A stretch of DNA of 18,780 bases, from assembly GCA_027023145.1 (NCBI GenBank), contig JALVWV010000025.1, positions 1-18,780 of the forward strand, written 5' to 3'. Positions within the stretch are counted from its first letter, which is position 1. The number at the start of each line of letters is the position of its first letter. Below, in pieces: positions 1 to 5,681 of the stretch. Both the position numbers and the translations under genes were made by a program. The stretch comes from Campylobacteraceae bacterium (GTDB lineage Bacteria; Campylobacterota; Campylobacteria; Campylobacterales; Sulfurovaceae). The notes under the pieces were generated by a model. It ran no database searches, had not been told where the DNA came from, and saw only the letters and a program-made list of their open reading frames with translations.

Positions 1-745
1 GCTTGAGCTCATTGCCACTATTTTTTCGGGTGGGGGTACTCTCGATATCGACATCAAGTACACCGTTGAAGACCGACATTTGCTTACTCATAGTGTTGAG
101 CGCATTGGCGAAAGCTTCGACCGGGGCGATTTGACCGTCGGTTTCGATATCAAAGACAATCTTTTCGTAGTCAGGATTGTCCTCGACCAAGACGTTCTCG
201 ATAGCGTAGTTGGCCTTGCGTACCGGAGTAAAGAAAGCATCGAGTGCAATGCTCCCCTCCTCAACCGTATCGGCGAGGTCTTCGCTCGGAACGTATCCGA
301 TCCCTTTGGCGATCTCGATGGTGAAGTTCAATTCTGCATCTTCGTTCAAGGTAGCCAGCACCACATCATTGTTGATGACGTCTACCTTATCGTTGATCAA
401 GTCAGCTGCCGTGACCTCTTTGGGGCCTTTGAAGGCGTAGCTGACGCTGACACGATCAAGGTCATTTTTGATCTGGAAGCGGATGCTTTTGAGGTTGATG
501 ATGAACATGGCCACATCTTCGTGCATACCTCGAATCGAATCAAACTCGTGTGCTGCCCCTTCGATGATCAGTGAAATGGGCGCGAAACCAATCGAGCTAC
601 CGAGGATCAAGCGTCGCAAAGGGTGCGCCAATGTCACCGCGTAACCGTTTTCGAAAGGATAGGCAATGATCTGCGCATTGTTCTCACTGATCTCTTTGAC
701 TTCGACTTCGGTTGGCAGGAAAGGTGCAACTTTAATTTTTTTCAT
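1..745 (-). CDS. rpoA: RNA polymerase alpha subunit, N-terminal 248 residues (cut by window edge)
   Basis: Alpha subunit of RNA polymerase, which dimerises to nucleate core enzyme assembly. I translated the minus strand from the ATG at 745 to the window edge without meeting a stop: 248 complete codons. The start (MKKIKVAPFLPTEVEV) and the block AHPLRRLILGSSIG at about residues 41-54 are the conserved alpha N-terminal dimerisation region. The block HEFDSIRGMHEDV follows, then the VRKANYAIENV segment typical of the assembly domain. The C-terminal DNA-binding domain (two HhH motifs) lies beyond base 1. The gene begins 16 nt after the rpsD stop, the usual alpha-operon position; rplQ would be expected next. 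The stop and C-terminus cannot be judged here. Confidence 0.97.
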   Translation of the reverse strand, partial: MKKIKVAPFLPTEVEVKEISENNAQIIAYPFENGYAVTLAHPLRRLILGSSIGFAPISLIIEGAAHEFDSIRGMHEDVAMFIINLKSIRFQIKNDLDRVSVSYAFKGPKEVTAADLINDKVDVINNDVVLATLNEDAELNFTIEIAKGIGYVPSEDLADTVEEGSIALDAFFTPVRKANYAIENVLVEDNPDYEKIVFDIETDGQIAPVEAFANALNTMSKQMSVFNGVLDVDIESTPTRKNSGNELK

Positions 746-761
746 GGGCTAGCCTTTTGGA

Positions 762-1388
762 TTACTTGGAGTACAACTCGACGATCAAGCGCTCTTCTAC
801 CGGGATCGATACCTCTTCTCTCTCTGGGATACGGGTAAAGAGTCCAAACAGTTTCTCTTTGTCCACATCTACCCACTCGACCATACCGGTCTGGTTGGTC
901 AATTCAATGGCGCGAAGGATTTGGGGATTGGCCTTACTCTTCTCGCGGATCTCAATTTTCTGACCGGGCTTGACGCGGTAAGAAGGGATGTCCACACGCT
1001 TGCCGTCGACGAGGACGTGACCGTGGTTGACAAATTGACGGGCAGCCGCACGTGTGGTCGCAAATCCCATGCGATAGACGACGTTGTCTAGGCGCTGCTC
1101 AAGCAGAGTGATCAGGAGTGATCCCGTATTCCCTTCGCGGCGGTTGGCTTCGGCAAAGAGTGCGCGGAATTGCTTCTCGCTCACGCCGTACATGAATTTT
1201 GCTTTTTGCTTCTCGCGCAGCTGGAGACCGTATTCGCTGATCTTCGCGCGTCGCTGTCCGTGCTGACCCGGTGCATAGGGGCGCTTCTCGAGGGCACTTT
1301 TACCCGCCAGACGTCGCTCACCTTTGAGTCCGAGATCGACACCAAGTCGTCTCTCAAGTTTTTCAACTGGACCTCTGTATCTTGCCAT
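762..1388 (-). CDS. rpsD: Small subunit ribosomal protein S4 (zinc-free form)
   Basis: Primary 16S rRNA-binding protein of the 30S body, and in many bacteria the autogenous repressor of the alpha operon. The product is 208 residues, the normal length. It starts MARYRGPVEKLERRLGVDL and carries the S4 RNA-binding domain near residues 100-160 (LEQRLDNVVYRMGFATTRAAARQFVNHGHV). The N-terminus has no cysteines, so this is the zinc-independent (C-) paralogue. It sits between rpsK (97-nt gap) and rpoA (16-nt gap). The gap before it is unusually wide for this cluster and contains a hairpin at 1422-1438. Confidence 0.98.
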   Translation of the reverse strand: MARYRGPVEKLERRLGVDLGLKGERRLAGKSALEKRPYAPGQHGQRRAKISEYGLQLREKQKAKFMYGVSEKQFRALFAEANRREGNTGSLLITLLEQRLDNVVYRMGFATTRAAARQFVNHGHVLVDGKRVDIPSYRVKPGQKIEIREKSKANPQILRAIELTNQTGMVEWVDVDKEKLFGLFTRIPEREEVSIPVEERLIVELYSK

Positions 1389-1421
1389 AGTATTACCTTT
1401 TTTCTGTTTCTCTGTTCAAAA

Positions 1422-1438
1422 GCATTGCCGTGCAATGC
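1422..1438 (-). promoter_or_regulatory. Hairpin in the rpsK-rpsD intergenic leader
   Basis: A perfect inverted repeat, GCATTGC-N3-GCAATGC (7-bp stem, 3-nt loop), lies in the 97-nt rpsK-rpsD gap, 34 nt before the rpsD start codon. On the transcribed (minus) strand it is followed by TTTTGAACAG, too few U residues for a convincing intrinsic terminator. It could be a processing site, an attenuator or part of an S4 autoregulatory element. The structure is seen; the role is inferred. Confidence 0.4.
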
Positions 1439-1485
1439 AAACGATACGTTGTTGCCTGAAAATATCTGCGTTAAGACGCTAAATT

Positions 1486-1860
1486 TTAGACGCGACGCTT
1501 TTTCGGCGGGCGGCATCCATTGTGGGGAAGAGGCGTGATGTCTTTGAACCACGTCACGCGAATCCCTTCGACGGCACCGATCGATTTGACGGCCGTGTCA
1601 CGACCCGATCCGGGTCCTTGAACCTTAATCCCGACCTCTTTGATGCCGTGTTCCATTGCTTTGGCCATGGCGTCATCCACCGCTTGCTGTGCAGCATAAG
1701 GAGTTGATTTTTTGCTCCCTTTGAAGCCGAGGGCTCCGGCACTGCTCCAGGCGAGGACGTTCCCCATCTCATCGGTGACGGTGATCACGGTATTGTTAAA
1801 AGTCGCTGCGACGTAAACAACACCTTTTGCGATATTCTTTTTTGCTTTTTTCTTTGCCAT
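1486..1860 (-). CDS. rpsK: Small subunit ribosomal protein S11
   Basis: 30S platform protein that forms part of the mRNA exit region with S7 and S18. The product is 124 residues, the usual length. A Lys/Ala-rich N-terminus (MAKKKAKKNIAKG) precedes the S11 core: VAATFNNTVITVTDEMGN at about residues 18-35, and the C-terminal block VKSIGAVEGIRVTWFKDITP with the conserved basic tail PPKKRRV. It starts 16 nt after the rpsM stop and is followed by the widest gap in the alpha-type operon. Confidence 0.98.
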   Translation of the reverse strand: MAKKKAKKNIAKGVVYVAATFNNTVITVTDEMGNVLAWSSAGALGFKGSKKSTPYAAQQAVDDAMAKAMEHGIKEVGIKVQGPGSGRDTAVKSIGAVEGIRVTWFKDITPLPHNGCRPPKKRRV

Positions 1861-1876
1861 TCTCTGCTACTCCTGC

Positions 1877-2239
1877 TTACGCTGCGCCGACAGTTTTACG
1901 CTTGCCCTTACGGGTACGTGCGTTGGTCTTGGTTTTCTGCCCACGAACGGGAAGTCCACGACGATGTCTCAGTCCACGGTAATTTCCGAGGTCCATCAGG
2001 CCTTTGATGTCCATGGCGACTTTTTTACGTAAGTCCCCTTCCACCTGATAGTTGTCCTGGATCTCTTTCCGAATGGTTGCCGCTTCAGCATCGGTGAGTT
2101 CGTGGACACGCTTGTTGTAGTCGATGCCGGTGGCATCGAGGATTTTGCGTGATGTAGTCAGACCGATTCCGAAGATATAGGTCAACGCATATTCCATACG
2201 CTTGCTCTTGGGCAAGTCAACCCCTGCAATACGAGCCAT
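1877..2239 (-). CDS. rpsM: Small subunit ribosomal protein S13
   Basis: 30S head protein that contacts S19, the 50S bridge and P-site tRNA. The product is 120 residues. It begins MARIAGVDLPKSKRMEYALT and continues YIFGIGLTTSRKIL, the helix-two-turn-helix RNA-binding segment. The C-terminal tail is strongly basic (RHRRGLPVRGQKTKTNARTR) and would reach the decoding site. It starts 2 nt after the rpmJ stop, so the two are likely translationally coupled. Confidence 0.98.
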   Translation of the reverse strand: MARIAGVDLPKSKRMEYALTYIFGIGLTTSRKILDATGIDYNKRVHELTDAEAATIRKEIQDNYQVEGDLRKKVAMDIKGLMDLGNYRGLRHRRGLPVRGQKTKTNARTRKGKRKTVGAA

Positions 2240-2241
2240 GC

Positions 2242-2355
2242 TTATCCTTGTCTCTGTTTGTGTTTTGGATTTTTACAAATCACGCGGACGACGCCTTTGC
2301 GCTTGATGACTTTACAATCATCGCACATTTTTTTGACCGAGGGTCTTACCTTCAT
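2242..2355 (-). CDS. rpmJ: Large subunit ribosomal protein L36 (zinc-binding form)
   Basis: Small zinc-ribbon protein of the 50S subunit. The product is 37 residues: MKVRPSVKKMCDDCK followed by VICKNPKHKQRQG. Ligands are Cys11, Cys14, Cys27 and His32, so this is the zinc-containing paralogue. The frame stays open for 40 further codons upstream to a GTG at 2475. I chose the ATG at 2355 because it matches the family start exactly and has a good ribosome binding site (AGGAG, eight bases upstream). This is the first gene of its transcript here, whereas in relatives it usually follows infA directly; in this genome about 3.5 kb of accessory DNA separates them. Confidence 0.97.
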   Translation of the reverse strand: MKVRPSVKKMCDDCKVIKRKGVVRVICKNPKHKQRQG

Positions 2356-2529
2356 AGAGGGTCTCCTGATGTTTTTTGTACGTGGTGTTTGCGTGGTTGA
2401 GAGAGCCGGTTGCCAGGCAACGATGTCCCAACCAACCCTTGGATGATCCGTACCAATCAGCCAAAGATTCTTCACGCAGTTCCCTATGCCTATCCATACG
2501 TGCGTACAGAAATAGGGGAGAGGATTATA
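2356..2529 (-). promoter_or_regulatory. Promoter and long leader of the rpmJ-rpsM-rpsK-rpsD-rpoA operon
   Basis: The minus strand carries GGGTATAAT with the -10 hexamer TATAAT at 2524-2529. No clear -35 is seen, as is usual for sigma-70 promoters of Campylobacterota. Predicted initiation near 2517 gives a leader of about 160 nt. It contains the palindrome GTTGCC-A-GGCAAC (2409-2421) and ends with the AGGAG site before rpmJ. The first transcribed bases are pyrimidine-rich (CCTCTCCCC). The length and hairpin suggest post-transcriptional control, possibly by S4 or another operon product. That is inference. Confidence 0.6.
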
Positions 2530-2568
2530 CCCAAAGGGTGATTAAGAGTTTCTGAGCGCGAGATTGGC

Positions 2569-2574
2569 TACAAT
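2569..2574 (+). promoter_or_regulatory. Likely -10 element for the AEC permease gene
   Basis: TACAAT lies 28 nt upstream of the chosen GTG start at 2603, in a short A/T-rich stretch between two GC-rich regions. No strong -35 is visible. It is divergent from the rpmJ promoter, with about 40 bp between the two -10 elements. A TTG at 2564 could start translation further upstream, but it overlaps this element and has no ribosome binding site. Confidence 0.4.
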
Positions 2575-2602
2575 ATATGACCATAATTTTCAAGGCGTGC
2601 AT

Positions 2603-3517
2603 GTGTCCTCCATCCTGATCCTCTTCGCTACCCTCGCCAGCGGGTACATCCTCCGCCAATCACTCCCCTCCGCACGCGGTGAAGCCCTCAGTCTGTGGCT
2701 CAACCGCTACGTCATTTATGTTGCTCTCCCCGCTCTGGTGCTGGTCTACATCCCCCGGATTGACCCTGATACCTCGGTCTGGACACCGGTGCTCAGTGCG
2801 TGGGGGCTTTTCTTCCTCTCGTCGCTGGCGGTGCTCATCGTCGGCCGTATCGTCCGCTGGCGGCGGGAGATCGTCGGGGCTCTCCTCTTCACCGTCCCCT
2901 ACGGCAATACGTCGTTCCTCGGCGTACCGTTTACCCGTGCCTTCTTTGGTGAGCAGGGTCTCCCCTACACCCTCCTCTACGATCAAGTCGGCTCCTTCCT
3001 GATCCTCTCGACGATCGGGGTGATAGTGCTGGCGTTTTATACCAGTCAGAGTGTCTCCCCGATCCGCATCGTGACCCGAATCGTCACTTTCCCGGCTTTT
3101 CCTGCTCTGATCGTCGCCTTTTTCCTGATCGGCATCCACTACCCCTCCTGGCTCGCCACCCCATTGGAGGGTCTCGCCGCCAGCCTCGCCCCGGCGGCCA
3201 TGCTCAGCATCGGCCTTCAGCTCAAGCTCCGCTTCGCCCCCCACGAGACCCACCCGTATCTTTTCGCCATGCTCATCAAACTCATCATCGCTCCTGCTCT
3301 GCTGCTAAGCTTCTTCCTCCTCACCGACCACCACGACCTCGCCGCCCGCGTCAGCGTCTTCGAAGCGGGCATGGCACCCATGGTCTCCTCGGCGACCATG
3401 GCGATCCTCGCCAATCTCAACCGACAGTTTGTCGCCTCAGTGCTGGGGTATGGGATCGTGATTAGTTTCGGGACGCTGCCAGTGGTGTATTGGGTGGTGG
3501 AGGCTTTTTTAAAATAA
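2603..3517 (+). CDS. AEC-family (auxin efflux carrier-type) membrane permease
   Basis: Inner-membrane carrier of the AEC family (bile/arsenite/riboflavin transporter superfamily), whose bacterial members export or import organic acids such as malate. The substrate cannot be read from the sequence. About ten hydrophobic segments are visible over roughly 304 residues, the usual family length, in two five-helix halves. Family-like blocks are YGNTSFLGVPFTRAFFG in helix 4, LAPAAMLSIGLQLKL in helix 7 and FEAGMAPMVSSATMAILAN in helix 9. I chose GTG at 2603 because AAGG sits seven bases upstream and the protein then begins right at the first membrane helix. GTG at 2597 and TTG at 2564 are alternatives. 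It lies between rpmJ and infA, divergent from rpmJ, and is likely an acquired gene unrelated to translation. Confidence 0.88.
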   Translation: MSSILILFATLASGYILRQSLPSARGEALSLWLNRYVIYVALPALVLVYIPRIDPDTSVWTPVLSAWGLFFLSSLAVLIVGRIVRWRREIVGALLFTVPYGNTSFLGVPFTRAFFGEQGLPYTLLYDQVGSFLILSTIGVIVLAFYTSQSVSPIRIVTRIVTFPAFPALIVAFFLIGIHYPSWLATPLEGLAASLAPAAMLSIGLQLKLRFAPHETHPYLFAMLIKLIIAPALLLSFFLLTDHHDLAARVSVFEAGMAPMVSSATMAILANLNRQFVASVLGYGIVISFGTLPVVYWVVEAFLK

Positions 3518-3524
3518 TTGAATT

Positions 3525-3556
3525 GTGCTATAATCTGTTCATTAGGCATCAAGGAG
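3525..3556 (+). promoter_or_regulatory. Extended -10 promoter and ribosome binding site of the toxin-antitoxin pair
   Basis: TGCTATAAT (3526-3534) is an extended -10 motif directly after the permease stop codon. AAGGAG (3551-3556) sits six bases before the ATG at 3563. The spacing from -10 to start codon leaves a leader of only about 20 nt. The pair therefore has its own promoter rather than depending on the permease gene. Type II pairs usually repress such a promoter themselves; no clear operator was seen. Confidence 0.6.
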
Positions 3557-3562
3557 TCCATT

Positions 3563-3799
3563 ATGCAGCTGTCCGTCGATGTTTCACTTGACAATCTTTT
3601 GTCGTTGATCGGGGAGATGAACCTCAACCAACTCGAAAAGATTAAAGACAAAATCGTTGAAAAAAAACTTTATTTCCAGACGTTCCAAAAAGACAGTGTA
3701 GATGCTATCGTGGAAGATTTTGAAAAAGAGGGGTATTCTCCTGACTTTTTGGCTGATCTGGAAGCTGGGTTGAAAAAGAGTTCTGTGTATGCGCATTAA
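3563..3799 (+). CDS. Putative antitoxin of a RelE/ParE-type toxin-antitoxin pair
   Basis: Small acidic protein of 78 residues placed directly before, and overlapping, a RelE-like toxin gene. The N-terminal half (MQLSVDVSLDNLLSLIGEMN, then LNQLEKIKDKIVEKK) looks helical and could mediate dimerisation or DNA contact. The C-terminal half ends DFLADLEAGLKKSSVYAH, the kind of tail that would wrap a toxin. No named antitoxin family was recognised, so the role rests on gene order and size. I chose ATG 3563 for its AAGGAG site at ideal spacing; the frame is open upstream to 3518 but overlaps the promoter. Codon use is more A/T-rich than in the ribosomal genes, consistent with acquisition. Confidence 0.7.
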   Translation: MQLSVDVSLDNLLSLIGEMNLNQLEKIKDKIVEKKLYFQTFQKDSVDAIVEDFEKEGYSPDFLADLEAGLKKSSVYAH

Positions 3800-4037
3800 C
3801 GAACTGCGTGATGACCTCAAAGCGTATCTTTCTGCTTATGGATTGGAAAAGAAATACGCGAAAGCCAAAAAACTTTTTGAACACGATCCGTTTTATCCTT
3901 CGCTCAATACGGAGCTACTCCAGCCAAAAGAGAGGCTCATCTATTCATTCAGGCTCGATCGGAAATATCGGGCACTTTTCATTTATCTTGAAGATGGAAC
4001 CATCGAAATTATTGCGTTGACTAATCATTACAAATAG
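3789..4037 (+). CDS. RelE/ParE-superfamily toxin (putative mRNA interferase)
   Basis: 82-residue protein with the look of the RelE/ParE/YoeB toxin fold: an N-terminal helical pair (ELRDDLKAYLSAYGLEKKYA), a middle segment ERLIYSFRLDRKYRALFIYL with Arg55, Arg58 and Arg61, and a final strand ending ALTNHYK. The basic residues and the terminal His80-Tyr81 match positions that serve ribosome-dependent mRNA cleavage in YoeB/RelE proteins; a ParE-like gyrase target is also possible. It overlaps the antitoxin by 11 nt in another frame, typical of coupled translation. It ends 234 nt before the ATPase gene that converges on it. Toxin class is well supported; target is inferred. Confidence 0.8.
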   Translation: MRINELRDDLKAYLSAYGLEKKYAKAKKLFEHDPFYPSLNTELLQPKERLIYSFRLDRKYRALFIYLEDGTIEIIALTNHYK

Positions 4038-4104
4038 CTTGACAATTTACTGCCTCAACATTATCTTCCGTATCAACCTATAATCCCCAGAGCTATACCC
4101 ATAT

Positions 4105-4126
4105 GTGGGACTAAAGTCCCAGCCCC
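4105..4126 (-). repeat. Solitary copy of the GGGGCT-headed palindromic repeat
   Basis: The minus strand reads GGGGCT followed by GGGACT-TT-AGTCCC (6-bp stem, 2-nt loop). It is 21/22 identical, in inverted orientation, to 5761-5782 on the other side of the ATPase gene. Four T residues follow on the plus strand at 4127-4130, so it might also help end toxin-pair transcription, though the G+C run between makes this weak. Confidence 0.75.
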
Positions 4127-4198
4127 TTTTGGAGGCGGTCTCGTTGCTTTCTGGCATCCAAACACTAAGCGATGCGAGAAGGGGAAACGGGGAGAAAA

Positions 4199-4220
4199 GG
4201 TGCGCAATTGCACACCCTAC
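4199..4220 (-). repeat. Solitary GTAG-headed REP-like element
   Basis: On the minus strand GTAG (4220-4217) is followed directly by GGTGTGCAATTGCGCACC, an 18-nt near-perfect palindrome with one mismatched pair. A GTAG or GTGG tetranucleotide abutting a hairpin is the described signature of REP elements mobilised by RAYT (TnpA-REP) proteins. It shares GTAGGGTGT with the two REP-like units at 5564-5674. No RAYT gene is in this window. Confidence 0.65.
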
Positions 4221-4237
4221 GCGGCAGCATTTTGGTT

Positions 4238-4265
4238 ATTGGTAGATAGTTGATGGTAGATTGGT
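4238..4265 (+). repeat. First copy of the ATTGGTAGAT direct repeat
   Basis: ATTGGTAGAT-AGTTGAT-GGTAGATTGGT lies 6 nt before the 3' end of the ATPase gene. A copy lacking exactly the central 7 nt lies at 5539-5559, and a diverged copy at 5740-5760, all in the same orientation. The internal GGTAGAT doubling suggests slippage. Function is unknown. Confidence 0.65.
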
Positions 4266-4271
4266 TATCGA

Positions 4272-5471
4272 TCAATACAAAAACCCAAACAACCACAGAG
4301 GAATTTTCTTTTCCTCTTCTGTGCTATCGGTATCCTGTACCACAAATGAGTTCGGGATATCTTTGATCTGGCCAAAGCCCTTGCTTCCGCCGCCGATCTC
4401 AAACGTATATCGGTCGTCGATGACAAAATCACCTTTTTTGCTACTGTTTACACGGTGACTCTCCCGTAGCTGATTGGCGAAAAAGGTTTCCCGGATGGTG
4501 CCTGTCTCGGGGGAGTCGCAGAGTGTGAATGCAAGATTGGTGTTGTTCAGGTAGAGCTTCTCGGGCTTGCTCAGGGCGCTTAGACCCTTCTTGCCGTCAT
4601 GCACGAGTATCAGCAAATCCCCTCTCTGTAGATGATCAAGGTAGCTGTAGAGAGTGTTGCGGCTCACTTCGATGTTGGCAGAGACTTTTGTGATATTGAG
4701 TTCAAACGGTTTGCTGTAGCAGAGGATGCTCAGAAGCTTTTTGAGCTTGTACGCAAAACTTGATTTGATGTAGCCGAGCATCACCAGATCAACATCAATA
4801 GTCAGGTTGACCACCGAGTTGAGCAGCGTCAGATAGTCTTTGGGATTTTCGAAATAAAACGGATAATACCCCGACTGCAAATACTCAGCCCAATACTCCA
4901 GCGGGACAAACCTGTCACTCAGCGTATCGACGATCTCAACAGAGTTGCTTACGATCTCATCGAGACTGTATGCGGGAAGTTTTTTATCGAGTTTCAATTC
5001 GAGGAATTCACGGTACGATAAACCGTTCATGTGATAGAGCACCACACGGCGGCTCAGATCAGCCTGGGCATTGTAAATAGAAGTGGCACACGAGCCGGTA
5101 AAAATCACTTTCAGCTCAGGGAAAAAATCATAGATTGCCTTCAAATCCAGAGCAAAATCTTTGTATTTGTGTATCTCATCAAGGAGCAGATACTCTCCCC
5201 CGACACGACTGAACGCCTCGACCAGTTCATAGAGTTTGATGTTGATGTTGGTGGGGTAGTCATACGAGAAATAGAGCGATTTGTGCTCAGGATATTTGGC
5301 CTTGAGTGCCCGAAGATGCTGGAGCAAAAAGGTGGTCTTGCCCACTCCTCGTGAACCCACCACAGCGATCATCCTAGCCTCAAAATTGACCCGATCAAAA
5401 AAGTAGCGCCTGTACTCCGTATCAAACGACTTGAGGATCTTTTTCTCTAACTTTACTATAGCACTTAGCAT
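4272..5471 (-). CDS. AAA_14/DUF4143-type ATPase with a C-terminal nuclease-like domain
   Basis: 399-residue P-loop ATPase of the AAA_14 plus DUF4143 architecture, a widely scattered family of unknown physiological role. The Walker A loop is GSRGVGKTT (residues 39-47), the Walker B strand is YLLLDE (94-99) followed by IHKY, and a sensor-like FTGS occurs at 124-127. After the GLSYREFLEL block (150-159), a winged-helix-like segment occurs near residues 255-290 (ITKVSANIEVSRNTLYSYL). The C-terminal GDFVIDD...FEIGG segment (Asp348, Glu358) resembles a PD-(D/E)XK-like core. All ATPase motifs look intact. It lies between infA and the toxin pair, is flanked on both sides by repeats, and looks more A/T-rich than the ribosomal genes. 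It has its own promoter with a dyad at 5484-5509. Likely acquired. Confidence 0.85.
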   Translation of the reverse strand: MLSAIVKLEKKILKSFDTEYRRYFFDRVNFEARMIAVVGSRGVGKTTFLLQHLRALKAKYPEHKSLYFSYDYPTNINIKLYELVEAFSRVGGEYLLLDEIHKYKDFALDLKAIYDFFPELKVIFTGSCATSIYNAQADLSRRVVLYHMNGLSYREFLELKLDKKLPAYSLDEIVSNSVEIVDTLSDRFVPLEYWAEYLQSGYYPFYFENPKDYLTLLNSVVNLTIDVDLVMLGYIKSSFAYKLKKLLSILCYSKPFELNITKVSANIEVSRNTLYSYLDHLQRGDLLILVHDGKKGLSALSKPEKLYLNNTNLAFTLCDSPETGTIRETFFANQLRESHRVNSSKKGDFVIDDRYTFEIGGGSKGFGQIKDIPNSFVVQDTDSTEEEKKIPLWLFGFLY

Positions 5472-5483
5472 TTTAGAGCCTTT

Positions 5484-5509
5484 TTGTTAATTACGGATTA
5501 ACAATTATA
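5484..5509 (-). promoter_or_regulatory. ATPase promoter with a perfect dyad over the start region
   Basis: TATAAT lies on the minus strand at 5504-5509. Immediately downstream is TTGTTAAT-N5-ATTAACAA (5484-5504), a perfect inverted repeat of two 8-nt arms covering the predicted transcription start. This is a typical geometry for a repressor operator. A further TTAACAA-like half site lies upstream near 5518-5524. AAGGCTC near 5475-5481 is only a weak ribosome binding site for the ATG at 5471. Confidence 0.6.
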
Positions 5510-5538
5510 GCTTTATTTTGTTAAAAGATACTTTGATC

Positions 5539-5559
5539 ATTGGTAGATGGTAGATTGGT
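5539..5559 (+). repeat. Second copy of the ATTGGTAGAT direct repeat
   Basis: ATTGGTAGAT joined directly to GGTAGATTGGT: identical to both arms of the 4238-4265 copy, with the central AGTTGAT missing. It lies 30 nt upstream of the ATPase promoter, so the two identical-arm copies bracket the ATPase gene and its control region. Confidence 0.65.
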
Positions 5560-5563
5560 CTCC

Positions 5564-5674
5564 GTAGGGTGTTGTGCCCTCACAACACCATCAACGTTGA
5601 TACGTGTGCGCATTTGATTTTGTTACCGTCACCGCCGTTTAAGATATTGGTGTTTTAAGGGTACAACACCCTAC
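5564..5674. repeat. REPIN-like inverted pair of GTAG-headed REP elements
   Basis: Left unit: GTAG (5564-5567), then GGTGTTGTG-CCCT-CACAACACC (5568-5589), a perfect 9-bp stem. Right unit, reading on the minus strand: GTAG (5674-5671), then GGTGTT...AACACC (5670-5649) with one mismatched pair and a CCCT loop. The first 17 nt of the two units match at 16 positions. The tetranucleotides point outward and the units are separated by about 59 nt, which contains the palindrome ATCAACGTTGAT (5590-5601). This is the REPIN/BIME layout described for RAYT-mobilised elements. Confidence 0.7.
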
Positions 5675-5681
5675 AACTATT

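Noticed and set aside
80..574. Long plus-strand open frame of 164 codons across the rpoA region
   Set aside because: It is antisense to rpoA, whose minus-strand translation is clearly the conserved alpha subunit.
2356..2475. In-frame 40-codon N-terminal extension of L36 from a GTG at 2475, with GGGA nearby
   Set aside because: L36 is 37 residues in the family, and the internal ATG has a better AGGAG site. The extra residues match nothing known and cover the leader hairpin.
4039..4084. TTGACA at 4039 and TATAAT at 4079 as a promoter for a gene in 4085-4271
   Set aside because: The boxes are 34 bp apart so cannot work as one promoter, and no plausible coding sequence or structured RNA beyond repeats follows.
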